Shown in pieces: positions 1 to 8,859 of a stretch of DNA of 64,000 bases (within the stretch, counting starts at the first letter, position 1; every line of letters starts with the position of its first letter). The DNA lies in contig NZ_CP018153.1 in the NCBI RefSeq assembly GCF_001889005.1, positions 13,501 to 77,500 of the forward strand. Reading direction: 5' to 3'. This DNA is from Christiangramia salexigens. Lineage in GTDB: Bacteria; Bacteroidota; Bacteroidia; Flavobacteriales; Flavobacteriaceae. The notes beneath the pieces were generated by a model. That model did no database searches. It was not told where the DNA came from and saw nothing but the letters and a program-made list of their open reading frames with translations. A program made the translations under genes and the position numbers.

Positions 1-2
1 AT

Positions 3-482
3 TTTGGTAAAGCTAATGAGTATGCAGAGAAGGTACTGGCAAATTCAAGTTCAGAAAAAGAAGCCAGAAATGATGCCCGAATCATGGTTGCAAGAGCTGC
101 TATAAAAGCGGGGAATAATGAAAAAGCCCGCTCGGCTTATAAGGAAGTTCAGAAGAGCGCAACAGGAGAACTTGGAGCAGAAGCACTTTATTACGACGCT
201 TATTTTAAGCATAGAGATGGAAATTACGAAGCTTCAAATGCAGCTGTACAGATCCTTGCCAAGGATTTTGCAGGGTATAAACTTTGGGGAGCAAAAGGAT
301 TGGTCTTAATGGCGAAAAACTTTTATGCTCTAAAAGACGCTTATCAGGCCACTTATATACTTGAAAATGTGATCAAGAACTTTGGTAAATATCCTGATGT
401 TGTTCAGGAGGCCAAAGCTGAACTGGCAAAGATCAAAGCTCAGGAGGCTAAAACCAATTCTTCAGTAGAAACAAAAAACTAA
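3..482 (+). CDS. TPR-repeat protein, C-terminal part (5'-truncated by window edge)
   Basis: The reading frame is open from the first bases of the window, so the true start lies upstream. The visible ~159 residues are Ala/Lys/Glu-rich helical pairs with TPR spacing (for example ARAAIKAGNNEKARSAYKEV and ALYYDAYFKHRDGNYEASNA), which points to a tetratricopeptide scaffold. It ends 26 bp before an outer-membrane barrel gene on the same strand, so the two are probably co-transcribed and this may be a periplasmic partner of that protein. The N-terminus, and any signal peptide, cannot be seen. The TPR call is fairly safe; the specific role is unknown. Confidence 0.75.
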   Translation, partial: FGKANEYAEKVLANSSSEKEARNDARIMVARAAIKAGNNEKARSAYKEVQKSATGELGAEALYYDAYFKHRDGNYEASNAAVQILAKDFAGYKLWGAKGLVLMAKNFYALKDAYQATYILENVIKNFGKYPDVVQEAKAELAKIKAQEAKTNSSVETKN

Positions 483-508
483 ACTTAACCTAATAGAGTT
501 AACGCTAT

Positions 509-2230
509 ATGCAATTCAAATCGATCAAGAAAGCACTGTTCTTAAGTTTATTTATCTTCAGTGGTATCCTATATGCTCAGGATCCACTTGGAAGCGAGAC
601 CGTAACAGTAGTTAAACCATACACTCCTTCGGTTAAAGATGCGAGTAAGATTAAGGAAAGTCCGAACAGGAATGATTCTGTAAGCTTACAGAAAAAACCT
701 GTCAAGTATTCAATTTTCTCAGTGCCAGTGGCATCAACATTTACACCTACAAAGGGTCGTGCTACTGCTGTAGAAAAAGTGAGGCCTCCTAAGATCTATG
801 ATAATTATGCAACCCTTGGTTTTGGTAACTATTCCAACGTACTGGCTGAGTTTTACTCTAGTCTGGAATTAACCAGGAGTAGTAATTTCGGTATTTTCTT
901 AAATCATAATTCTTCGCAGGGAGGCATAGATGGAGTTCAGCTTGATGATAAGTTTTATGATACTGAGTTGAACCTAAATTATAATACCCGTAATCGTGAT
1001 CTATCCTGGATTGCTGAGGTTGGGGGAGAGCATCAACTTTTTAACTGGTATGGATTGCCTGAAAGTTCAACTTTGAATGATGAGCAGTTAGATCAGATAG
1101 ATCCGGCTCAGAATTATTACTCGGTATACCTGGGTAATGAAATTGAACTTTACGATTCTTTCTTTGAAAGTGCTAAGGCAAAATTCAGGCATTCGGGTGA
1201 TAGTTACAAAACTGCCGAAAACCATTTTACCGCTGAGGGACTTTTTGAATTGAATATTGCAGACGAGCTTATCACAACCGAGCTTAAAACGGATATCGTA
1301 AATGGAAGATTTGAACAGGATTATGTTTCTGGGGATTCTTATGATTACACTTTCATGAATTTCAGTCTTAGTCCGAGCTTATTAATCCTACGTGATGATC
1401 TTAGTGTAAACCTTGGAGTAAATTTCGTGTACGGGATGGATCTGGAGATGAGCGATAATAATTTTTATATCTACCCGGCCGTAAAAGCGAGTTATAAACT
1501 CGCGGGAGATATGCTCACTGCTTATGCCGGTCTGGAAGGTGGTTTAGATCAGAATACATATTATGATTTCTATCAGGCAAACCCATACGTCTCTCCAACC
1601 TTACAAATTCAGCCTACAGATAATGAATACAATGGTTATATTGGAGGGAAAGGAAAGTTGAGCAATGCAATTTCTTATAATCTTAGAGGAAGCTATCAGT
1701 CTCAGTTCAATAAGGCTTTATTTAAAAGAAATTACGATGCGTCGGTACTGGAAGGTGAAAATTATACCTACGGTAATAGTTTTCAGGTAGTTTATGATGA
1801 TGTTAATACTCTCTCTTTCTATGGAGAGCTTAATGTTGATGTGAATCGTGATTTTCGACTAGGCATTAACGCTCAATTCTTTGATTATAGCACGAATGAC
1901 CAGGTTGAGGCCTGGAACCTGCCAAATATGAAGGCAAGCCTTAATGCCGATTATCAGATCACAAAAAAATGGTATGCAGGTACAAATCTGTTTTATGTAG
2001 GAGAACGCAAGGACGAATTTAGATCTATTAGCCTTGTAGCTTCTGAGCCTGTGGTAACTCTGGATAGTTACTTTGATGCCAATGCTCACCTGGGATACAG
2101 ATTCAATGAAAGGTTGTCGGCTTTTGTAAAAGGGAGTAACCTTTTAGGTAACAACTACCAGAAATGGATGGATTACCAGGTACAGGGGCTTCAGGTGCTT
2201 GGTGGTGCAACTTATAAATTCGACTTTTAA
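509..2230 (+). CDS. Outer-membrane beta-barrel protein, TonB-receptor-like, without plug domain
   Basis: 573 residues. A signal peptide (about residues 1-23, ending LYAQ) is followed by a Pro-rich linker and then by alternating aromatic/polar strands up to a terminal Phe (KFDF), the usual barrel-ending signature. The last third (AHLGYRFNERLSAFVKGSNLLG) resembles the C-terminal strands of TonB-dependent receptors. The protein is short for that family and no carboxypeptidase-like or plug domain is visible, so it is either a reduced receptor-like porin or an assembly partner of the preceding TPR protein. Homologues in Flavobacteria are often labelled TonB-dependent receptor. The substrate is unknown. 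A strong terminator follows. Confidence 0.7.
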   Translation: MQFKSIKKALFLSLFIFSGILYAQDPLGSETVTVVKPYTPSVKDASKIKESPNRNDSVSLQKKPVKYSIFSVPVASTFTPTKGRATAVEKVRPPKIYDNYATLGFGNYSNVLAEFYSSLELTRSSNFGIFLNHNSSQGGIDGVQLDDKFYDTELNLNYNTRNRDLSWIAEVGGEHQLFNWYGLPESSTLNDEQLDQIDPAQNYYSVYLGNEIELYDSFFESAKAKFRHSGDSYKTAENHFTAEGLFELNIADELITTELKTDIVNGRFEQDYVSGDSYDYTFMNFSLSPSLLILRDDLSVNLGVNFVYGMDLEMSDNNFYIYPAVKASYKLAGDMLTAYAGLEGGLDQNTYYDFYQANPYVSPTLQIQPTDNEYNGYIGGKGKLSNAISYNLRGSYQSQFNKALFKRNYDASVLEGENYTYGNSFQVVYDDVNTLSFYGELNVDVNRDFRLGINAQFFDYSTNDQVEAWNLPNMKASLNADYQITKKWYAGTNLFYVGERKDEFRSISLVASEPVVTLDSYFDANAHLGYRFNERLSAFVKGSNLLGNNYQKWMDYQVQGLQVLGGATYKFDF

Positions 2231-2252
2231 CTTAGTAACTTTTTAGATAATT

Positions 2253-2310
2253 CAGACGGAGTATAAAGTTTGTTCTTTGGTAGAACGAATTTTATACTCC
2301 GTCTGTTTTT
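2253..2310 (+). terminator. Intrinsic terminator with perfect 15-bp outer stem
   Basis: CAGACGGAGTATAAA (2253-2267) pairs exactly with TTTATACTCCGTCTG (2291-2305). The 23-nt loop contains its own small stem (GTTC/GAAC), and a T5 run follows. It lies 23 bp after the stop of the outer-membrane protein gene. The stretch 2311-2512 holds no convincing gene; it is the leader region of the amidohydrolase. Confidence 0.85.
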
Positions 2311-2512
2311 GGTATTCCCTTCAGCCATATCCGGTTATGTCATGGTATTATATTCTCTTTGACCAAAAAAAGCCAGCACTTCCAACACCGGGGGGTAATG
2401 CAATTCAATTCTGGAAGCTTTCGGTTATATTTTCTAGGTTAATTCTCAATAAATTCCAGAAACTGAGATTACTTGGAAGGCATTTTTTATTTTTACTCAA
2501 AATCCTATAAAA

Positions 2513-4147
2513 ATGAAAAAACTATTATTCTTATTCTGCTTAGTTCTAACCGGTATTTCATGCCAAACCAATGACAAAGAGAAAGTAGATTTGCTGGTTT
2601 ACAATGCAGATGTATATACTGTAAATGATTCGTTTGAAAAGGCGGAAGCTTTCGCCGTTAAGGATGGAAAGTTTGTAGCCGTGGGTACTTCACAGGAGAT
2701 AAGAGAGAAATATCAAGCTGCTGAAGTCCATGATGCTCAAGGTAAAGCTGTTTATCCGGGGTTTATTGATGCTCATGCACACTTTTACCGGCTAGGGTTA
2801 CAACAACAACGTGTGGATCTAACCGGAACAAAGAGTTTTGATGAGGTGGTTTCCAGAATTGTTGAATTTCAAAAAGAAAGAAATGTAGATTTTATAACAG
2901 GAAGAGGTTGGGACCAAAATGATTGGGAAGTAAAAGAATTTCCGGTTAAAGACACCCTGGATAAATTATTTCCCGATACTCCCATAGCAATAACAAGAAT
3001 AGACGGGCACGCCATGCTTGTAAATCAGGCTGCATTGGATAAGGCAAATATCACAACCGAAACAAAATTTGATGGAGGAGATATCGAGCAAAAAAATGGA
3101 AAACTCACCGGAATCCTTGTAGATAATCCAATGGAACTTGTTAGTAATACCATGGCAGCACCAGATATGGAGACTCAAACTCAGGCATTGATGGATGCTC
3201 AGAAAATTTCATTTGGCTATGGACTTACCACTGTAGATGATGCAGGTATAGATAAGGAAACAATTGAGCTAATGGATAGCCTTAATAATGCCGGGGAATT
3301 AAAGATCAGGATATATGCAATGCTAAGTAACAATAAAAAGAATTTGGATCATTACCTAGATAAAGGACCATATAAGACTGAAAGACTAAATGTTAGGTCT
3401 GTTAAATTCTATGGTGACGGAGCCTTAGGTTCCAGAGGAGCAGCCTTGAAAAAACCTTATTCAGACCGTGATGGTCATTACGGAGCATTATTATCACCGG
3501 TTTCTGAATTTAAAAAAACCGCTGAGAGGGTCGCTAATTCTGAATTTCAATTAAATACACATGCTATCGGTGACTCCGCGAATTATGTGGTTCTAAAAAC
3601 CTACGATTCTCTTTTGGAAGCTTCAGCCGATAGGAGATGGAGAGTGGAGCATGCACAGGTCATAGATCAGAAAGATTTTAAATACTTTAGTAAGAATATC
3701 ATTCCTTCCGTTCAGCCAACTCATGCCACCAGTGACATGTATTGGGCAGAAGACAGGTTGGGAGAAGAGAGAACAAAAGGAGCCTATGCTTATAAGAAGC
3801 TTTTGGATCAGGCCGGAATCGTGGCATTGGGAACAGACTTTCCTGTAGAACAGGTTAATCCATTTTTAACCTTTTATGCGGCAGTAGATCGCCAGGATAC
3901 CGAAAATTATCCTGAAGGTGGCTTTATGAAAGAACAGGCGCTTAGCCGTGAAAACACCTTGAAAGGAATGACCATTTGGGCTGCATATTCCAATTTTGAA
4001 GAGCAAGAAAAGGGAAGTATAGAAACAGGAAAATTTGCCGATTTTATTATTCTGGACAGGGATATTATGAAGGTGGAAATAGACAGTGTTCCAAACACCA
4101 AGGTGCTTTCAACTTTTGTGAATGGGGAACAGGTATATAAAAATTAA
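2513..4147 (+). CDS. Exported amidohydrolase family 3 lipoprotein
   Basis: 544 residues. The N-terminus MKKLLFLFCLVLTGISCQ is a lipoprotein signal with lipobox Cys at residue 17, so the enzyme is probably membrane-anchored in the envelope. The metal-dependent hydrolase core shows GFIDAHAHFY (HxH metal ligands, about residues 82-91), ARIDGHAML-type and NTHAIGD motifs (later His ligands), VEHAQV, and the closing LGTDFPVEQVNPF (Asp ligand). The architecture matches the YtcJ-like amidohydrolase family 3, whose members hydrolyse varied amide or ester bonds; the substrate cannot be read from sequence. It precedes a PPIase gene by 36 bp on the same strand. Confidence 0.85.
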   Translation: MKKLLFLFCLVLTGISCQTNDKEKVDLLVYNADVYTVNDSFEKAEAFAVKDGKFVAVGTSQEIREKYQAAEVHDAQGKAVYPGFIDAHAHFYRLGLQQQRVDLTGTKSFDEVVSRIVEFQKERNVDFITGRGWDQNDWEVKEFPVKDTLDKLFPDTPIAITRIDGHAMLVNQAALDKANITTETKFDGGDIEQKNGKLTGILVDNPMELVSNTMAAPDMETQTQALMDAQKISFGYGLTTVDDAGIDKETIELMDSLNNAGELKIRIYAMLSNNKKNLDHYLDKGPYKTERLNVRSVKFYGDGALGSRGAALKKPYSDRDGHYGALLSPVSEFKKTAERVANSEFQLNTHAIGDSANYVVLKTYDSLLEASADRRWRVEHAQVIDQKDFKYFSKNIIPSVQPTHATSDMYWAEDRLGEERTKGAYAYKKLLDQAGIVALGTDFPVEQVNPFLTFYAAVDRQDTENYPEGGFMKEQALSRENTLKGMTIWAAYSNFEEQEKGSIETGKFADFIILDRDIMKVEIDSVPNTKVLSTFVNGEQVYKN

Positions 4148-4183
4148 TCTCGGTATCTTTGCCAATTATCAAAAATCAATAAA

Positions 4184-5116
4184 ATGAACGACGGATTATA
4201 TGCTAAATTCCATACATCTAAAGGGGAAATCCTGGCAGAACTGGAATATCAAAAAACTCCTGGTACAGTTGGAAATTTTGTAGGTCTGGCTGAAGGGAAA
4301 ATAGAAAACAAAGCAAAATCACAGGGCGAACCTTACTACGACGGAATTAAATTCCACCGTGTAATTCCAGATTTTATGGTTCAGGGAGGAGATCCTCAGG
4401 GAACCGGTGTTGGAGGACCTGGTTATAAATTTGATGATGAGATCCATCCCGATCTTAAACATGATGCCCCGGGAAAATTATCAATGGCCAATGCTGGACC
4501 GGGTACCAATGGGAGTCAGTTTTTCATCACACATGTAGAAACGCCTTGGTTAGACGGTAAACATACCGTTTTTGGTAGCGTTGTAGAAGGTCAGGAGATC
4601 GTAGATAAGATCGAGCAGGGAGATAAGATCGAAAAACTGGAGATCATTAGAAAAGGTGAGGCTGCAGAAAACTTTGATGCCGCGGGTGCTTTTAAAGATT
4701 TTAATGCTGAAAAAGCTCAGCGTGAAGCTGAAGAAAAGAAGAAAGCAGAAGCAGAGCTTGATAAAATAGCAACAGGCTTCGAAAGAACTGAAAGCGGTCT
4801 TAGGTATAAGATCATCCAAAAGGGTGACGGTAAAAAGGCTGAAAAAGGAAACAGTGTTTCTGTACATTATAAAGGCCAGTTGGCAGACGGTACCGTTTTC
4901 GACTCGTCTTATAAGAGAAATAAACCATTGGAATTCCCAATTGGAGTTGGACATGTGATCCCGGGATGGGATGAAGGGATCCAGCTTTTACAAGTTGGTG
5001 ATAAAGCAAGAATGGTTATACCTTCACATTTAGCCTATGGTGAAAGAGGAGCAGGTGGAGTTATTCCTCCGAACGCTGTTCTTGTATTTGACGTTGAGCT
5101 AATGGATGTTAAGTAA
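4184..5116 (+). CDS. Cyclophilin-FKBP fusion peptidyl-prolyl isomerase
   Basis: 310 residues with two unrelated isomerase domains in one chain. The cyclophilin domain (about 1-155) carries [28 protein letters not shown] and [10 protein letters not shown], all catalytic-site signatures. A charged helical linker follows (about 165-205, Lys/Glu/Ala-rich). The FKBP domain (about 210-310) carries [18 protein letters not shown] and [22 protein letters not shown]. No signal peptide is visible, so it is probably cytoplasmic. Such dual-family immunophilins are known from some Flavobacteria, spirochaetes and apicomplexans. Both active sites look intact. It likely helps folding of proline-rich clients. 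Confidence 0.95.
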   Translation: MNDGLYAKFHTSKGEILAELEYQKTPGTVGNFVGLAEGKIENKAKSQGEPYYDGIKFHRVIPDFMVQGGDPQGTGVGGPGYKFDDEIHPDLKHDAPGKLSMANAGPGTNGSQFFITHVETPWLDGKHTVFGSVVEGQEIVDKIEQGDKIEKLEIIRKGEAAENFDAAGAFKDFNAEKAQREAEEKKKAEAELDKIATGFERTESGLRYKIIQKGDGKKAEKGNSVSVHYKGQLADGTVFDSSYKRNKPLEFPIGVGHVIPGWDEGIQLLQVGDKARMVIPSHLAYGERGAGGVIPPNAVLVFDVELMDVK

Positions 5117-5135
5117 ACATAGAATTATATAATAC

Positions 5136-5170
5136 AAAAAGAGCAGAGAAAATTTCTCTGCTCTTTTTGT
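5136..5170. terminator. Bidirectional terminator between convergent genes
   Basis: AAAAAGAGCAGAGAAA (5136-5151) is matched by TTTCTCTGCTCTTTTT (5153-5168), giving a T5 run on both strands. It separates the PPIase gene (plus) from the convergent thioredoxin-like gene (minus). Confidence 0.85.
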
Positions 5171-5238
5171 TTCTGATAGTTTTTTCGAATCACCCTATTC
5201 CGGAGTTTACTAGAAAATTAAAAAAACGCTTAATTGCT

Positions 5239-5796
5239 TTAATTCTTCCACTTAATATTACAACCAATACTGGGCTTTTGATCTTCAGATACCTTTCGGT
5301 TATTTAAAATGGCATCCATAGCTTCCCTTAGATTCCTTCCGTTAGGTTGAATCCCATTACCAGGCCTGCTATCATCTAGTTGTCCGCGGTAGACCAATTT
5401 TAGATCATCATCAAAAAGAAAAAAATCGGGAGTGCAGGCTGCATCATAGGCTCTGGCTACTTCCTGAGTTCCGTCGAACAAATAAGGGAAGGAGTACTGG
5501 TGGTGCATGGCGTGTTCCTTCATCATTTCTGGCCTGTCCTGTGGATAATTTTCAATATCATTGCTCATAATGCCAATAGTATTAAAACCCAGAGGGCGGT
5601 AATCATTCGCCAGGCGCACGATCTCATCATCAACATGCTTCACAAAAGGACAATGATTACAAATAAACATGATAAGCGTACCCTTCTCTCCCTTTAATTC
5701 CTGTAATTCTACCAGGTGATCTGTGATTGCATCCATCAGTCTGAAATCTGGAGCCTTGGTGCCCAACTTGAGCATATTGGAAGGAGTAAGTGACAT
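5239..5796 (-). CDS. Thioredoxin-fold protein, PRX-like1 family (CNHC motif)
   Basis: 185 residues. The N-terminal APDFRLMD stretch and MFICNHCPFVKHVDDEI (Cys46 and Cys49 as CxxC) place it in the AhpC/TSA-thioredoxin superfamily, the PRX_like1 branch with CNHCPFV. A further Cys occurs in DAACTPDFFLF, next to the cis-Pro region, and one more near the C-terminus (SIGCNIKW). No signal peptide is seen, so it is probably a cytoplasmic thiol-disulfide or peroxide-handling protein. The physiological reductant and substrate are unknown. It is flanked by a divergent csaA gene and has no operon partner. Confidence 0.85.
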   Translation of the reverse strand: MSLTPSNMLKLGTKAPDFRLMDAITDHLVELQELKGEKGTLIMFICNHCPFVKHVDDEIVRLANDYRPLGFNTIGIMSNDIENYPQDRPEMMKEHAMHHQYSFPYLFDGTQEVARAYDAACTPDFFLFDDDLKLVYRGQLDDSRPGNGIQPNGRNLREAMDAILNNRKVSEDQKPSIGCNIKWKN

Positions 5797-5871
5797 CTTT
5801 TTTATTTAAAATTAAAATATAAAGCGGGAATGAAACCTAAAATTTTTATTTTATGAAAATAAATTTAAGAT

Positions 5872-6210
5872 ATGGATGAAATTAACTGGAGCGATTTTGA
5901 AAAAGTAGAAATGAGAGTAGGAACTATAATTTCTGCTGAAGATTTTCCTGAAGCCCGAAAACCTGCCTATAAATTAAAGATTGATTTTGGAGAGAAATTG
6001 GGAAGCAAGGTGTCCTCTGCTCAAATAACAAAACGCTATAAGCCGGAAGAATTAATTGGAAAACAAATAATAGCCGTGGTCAATTTTCCTGTTAAACGCA
6101 TTGCCGGTTTTAAAAGTGAATGTCTGGTAATGGGCGTAGTAGGCGAAAATAATGATGTAGTGCTTGTTGCAGCCGATAAGAAAATTCCTAATGGTTCACG
6201 AGTGGCTTAA
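5872..6210 (+). CDS. csaA: CsaA-type tRNA-binding/chaperone protein
   Basis: 112 residues forming a single OB fold of the tRNA_bind (Arc1p/EMAP-II) type. Visible motifs are VEMRVGTIISAEDFPEARKP, KVSSAQITKRY and KRIAGFKSECLVMGV. Length and motif order match CsaA, a dimeric protein described in Bacillus as chaperone-like and tRNA-binding. It stands alone and runs convergently into ktrA with only a 2-bp gap between the stop codons. Confidence 0.9.
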   Translation: MDEINWSDFEKVEMRVGTIISAEDFPEARKPAYKLKIDFGEKLGSKVSSAQITKRYKPEELIGKQIIAVVNFPVKRIAGFKSECLVMGVVGENNDVVLVAADKKIPNGSRVA

Positions 6211-6212
6211 CA

Positions 6213-6920
6213 TTAAAGCCCATCTTTAAATTTTCTGTGTTCGTCCAGCAGGTTTTTAATATCCTTATTATGCCCGTAAAGAACCATAATCTCATCTTTA
6301 TATAATTTGGTATCTGCCCTTGCAATTCCCTGAACGCTGGTTTTATCTGTTTCGGTGCCCAGATCATTTTTTTCCTTGCTTACCGTCATAGTAGTAAGCA
6401 CGATCACATTAAATTCTTCTTTGATCCCTATTTCCTTAACTGTTTTATCATGATATTCTTCAGGGATTCTTGTTTCTACTATACTGAAATTCCCATCCAG
6501 TTCAAAGCTGTCTACCACACCCTCAAGATTCAATTTCTTTGCCCATCTATCGGCAGTTTCCTCTTCAGGATAGATGATCTCTTTTACTCCCATGGCTTCA
6601 AGAACCATTCTTTGTAGTGGATCCACAGCCCGACTTATGATTCGTTTTACCTTCATTTGCTTCAGTAAGGCGGCGGTCATTATATTAGCACTTTTATCCT
6701 CTCCTATAGCGACGATCACGATATCTGTATCTGATAAAGGTAAGTTCTTCACTGCTTCGATATCGGTTGCATCAAGATTTATACTATGAGTAAGCTTTTC
6801 TTTTATACTTTCTACCTTGCTCATTCTAATATCAACACCAATCACTTCATTGCCCATTTCTGTTAGTTTCTCTGCCAGTGAGGCTCCAAATTTTCCTAAA
6901 CCGATTACAATATATTTCAT
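6213..6920 (-). CDS. KtrA/TrkA-type K+ channel regulatory subunit (RCK)
   Basis: 235 residues. The N-terminal Rossmann-like RCK domain (GLGKFGASLAEKL at about 7-19, then VIGVDI with the acidic ribose-binding end of strand 2) binds nucleotide (NAD(H)/ATP/ADP in the family). The C-terminal RCK_C half (about 140-225) ends with DEIMVLYGHNKDI. It gates the membrane subunit encoded immediately upstream in transcription order (10-bp gap). Together they form a KtrAB-like, ion-coupled potassium uptake system at the inner membrane. The single-RCK length fits KtrA rather than the duplicated E. coli TrkA. Confidence 0.9.
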   Translation of the reverse strand: MKYIVIGLGKFGASLAEKLTEMGNEVIGVDIRMSKVESIKEKLTHSINLDATDIEAVKNLPLSDTDIVIVAIGEDKSANIMTAALLKQMKVKRIISRAVDPLQRMVLEAMGVKEIIYPEEETADRWAKKLNLEGVVDSFELDGNFSIVETRIPEEYHDKTVKEIGIKEEFNVIVLTTMTVSKEKNDLGTETDKTSVQGIARADTKLYKDEIMVLYGHNKDIKNLLDEHRKFKDGL

Positions 6921-6930
6921 GATATCTAAT

Positions 6931-8721
6931 TTAATTTATTAATACCTCATCCTTGGGATAGCGGTAATTCATATATCTAATTTTCTTAAGCATGGCTATC
7001 ATTATTGTTAGCATACTTACCCGCCCTATGAACATCGTAAATATAATTACGATCTTGGAGGCCGATGAGAGTTCCCCGGTTATACCGGTTGTTAATCCTA
7101 CGGTGCTGTAAGCCGAGAAGGATTCAAAAGCAATGCTCAAAAGGCTTTTATCCTCATCAAAGATTGAAATGAGAAAGATAGAAGTTCCAATTACCATAAT
7201 TGAAAGAGAAATAATGGCAAACGCTCTTCTAATAGTGGCTTCTGAAACTTCTCTTTTATATACTTCGATCCTGTTCTTCCCTTTTGCAAGGCTAATAAAA
7301 TTAAGTACTGCCACTGCTATAGTACTGGTTTTTATCCCGCCTCCTGTTGAAGCTGGTGAAGCACCAACCCACATCAAGAAAAATAAGATCATCAAAGTGC
7401 TGAAGTTTAATGCTCCAGTGTCTACAGTATTAAAACCTGCAGTTCTGGGTGTGGAAGCTCCAAAAAATGCGGTAACGATCTTTCCGAACCAATTATGCTC
7501 TGCAAGGGTATTATTGTATTCAAGGGCATAGAAGATCAGTGTTCCGCTAATCAAAAGAACCGTTGTGGTCACCAAAACGATACGTGTATTAAGATTGATG
7601 ATCCATGGGGAATGCACTCGTTGTCTTCGTTGAGTTATTCTGAATAATTTGTTCTTAATATTATATAGGGCATATCTGTAGATATTTAATAAAATAGGAA
7701 AACCAATACCACCCAGGATGAATAAGAATGCGATCACCAAATGCAGAGGATAATTGAATCTAAAGGCGGGATCGTATAAACTATGTTCCAAAGTGGAAAA
7801 GCCGGCATTGCAAAAGCCGCTTACAGCATGGAAAATGGAGAAGAATATTTGATCTCCAACTTGTGTGATTTCAGCTTTATTAAGGCTCAGGTAAATGAAA
7901 ATAAAGCCAATGAATTCAACAAGAAATGTAATTAAAAGTATCTTTTTTAAAACATTGAAAACTTCCCCCAGTTTATCAGAATTTGTAACATCTTTTAGTA
8001 ATAATTGATTTTCATAAGTGGTCTCTCCTCTGAAAAAATAACTGAAATAACTGGCGAAGGTCATTATACCAAGGCCGCCAAGCTGCATTAAAACTAAAAT
8101 GATACTCTGGCCAAATGTAGTAAAATAAGAACCTGTGTCCACCACGATAAGACCAGTAACACATACTGAACTGGTAGCTGTAAAAAGTGCATCGAGCAAA
8201 CCAATTCCGTTATAAGTCGCTTTGGGTAATAGAAGCAGGAGTGTACCTATGATAATAATTCCCAAAAAACTAGCGATGAACAACTGCGCCGGGTTTAAAC
8301 GTGTGTGCCCGGGGTTAAATTTCAGGGTTGAGAATTCCCTGATAAAGTAAATAAGGGAAGCTGCATAAACATATGCCATCTTATTCAGGAATTCGAGAAG
8401 AGGTAGAATTTCTCTGATGGCATCTATACGCATTAAAACAAGGAAACCAAATAGAGACCCAAGTAAAAAATCAAAAATTCGGACCTTGAGTCTTATGTTA
8501 AGGTTAAAGATGTAATGTCGTACCAGAATAGCCAGAACACCTATGCCTAAGGCCGAAAAATAAAGATCATTAAGCAATTCTTTTTCTTCGCTGGCGTGTT
8601 TGAAACCCAGGTCGTAAACCACAATAAAAATATTGATGAGGCTTATGGTGAAAGAAAATAAGCTTAAATACCTTAGAAACCTTTCATTCTGCAACCAAGA
8701 TTTGAATCCTGAAAATTTCAC
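6931..8721 (-). CDS. KtrB/TrkH-type potassium transporter with extra N-terminal membrane domain
   Basis: 596 residues. The C-terminal ~450 residues hold the four pore-loop repeats of the SKT superfamily, each around a filter glycine: TATSSVCVTGLIVVDTG, HAVSGFCNAGFSTLEHS, FGASTPRTAGFNTVDTG and FSAYSTVGLTTGITG. Ahead of these are about 130 residues with roughly four extra hydrophobic helices, absent from classical KtrB. It is followed by ktrA in the same operon. The function is inner-membrane K+ (or Na+-coupled K+) uptake and osmoadaptation, from family knowledge. The N-terminal extension is of unknown role. Confidence 0.9.
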   Translation of the reverse strand: MKFSGFKSWLQNERFLRYLSLFSFTISLINIFIVVYDLGFKHASEEKELLNDLYFSALGIGVLAILVRHYIFNLNIRLKVRIFDFLLGSLFGFLVLMRIDAIREILPLLEFLNKMAYVYAASLIYFIREFSTLKFNPGHTRLNPAQLFIASFLGIIIIGTLLLLLPKATYNGIGLLDALFTATSSVCVTGLIVVDTGSYFTTFGQSIILVLMQLGGLGIMTFASYFSYFFRGETTYENQLLLKDVTNSDKLGEVFNVLKKILLITFLVEFIGFIFIYLSLNKAEITQVGDQIFFSIFHAVSGFCNAGFSTLEHSLYDPAFRFNYPLHLVIAFLFILGGIGFPILLNIYRYALYNIKNKLFRITQRRQRVHSPWIINLNTRIVLVTTTVLLISGTLIFYALEYNNTLAEHNWFGKIVTAFFGASTPRTAGFNTVDTGALNFSTLMILFFLMWVGASPASTGGGIKTSTIAVAVLNFISLAKGKNRIEVYKREVSEATIRRAFAIISLSIMVIGTSIFLISIFDEDKSLLSIAFESFSAYSTVGLTTGITGELSSASKIVIIFTMFIGRVSMLTIMIAMLKKIRYMNYRYPKDEVLIN

Positions 8722-8757
8722 TGGTGTTAGGTTTTAGTATTACAGGAAGATATAAAT

Positions 8758-8789
8758 TTAAATGGCGGATTTTTAAATCCGCCATTTAA
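8758..8789 (-). terminator. Perfect 15-bp inverted repeat downstream of M14 peptidase gene
   Basis: The arms TTAAATGGCGGATTT (8758-8772) and AAATCCGCCATTTAA (8775-8789) are perfectly complementary with only 2 nt between them. It lies between the peptidase stop (8860) and the ktrB start (8721), both on the minus strand. The T-tract after the stem is broken (AAATTTATAT), so termination strength is uncertain; it could also be a processing hairpin. Confidence 0.6.
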
Positions 8790-8859
8790 TTCCTGTTGGT
8801 CCTGCCGCAAAGTAAATTAATTTGAATACAAGACTGCTAAAATTTCCCTAAACTATAAT

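Noticed and set aside
2277..2510. 77-codon open frame between the OMP and amidohydrolase genes
   Set aside because: It begins inside the terminator hairpin, has a composition unlike the neighbouring genes and no recognisable motif.
7133..7531. 132-codon frame opposite ktrB, and similar shadows opposite the cyclophilin-FKBP gene (4550-4954) and accA (53492-53881)
   Set aside because: They are antisense to well-conserved genes, have no promoter or start context, and reflect codon bias of the real gene.
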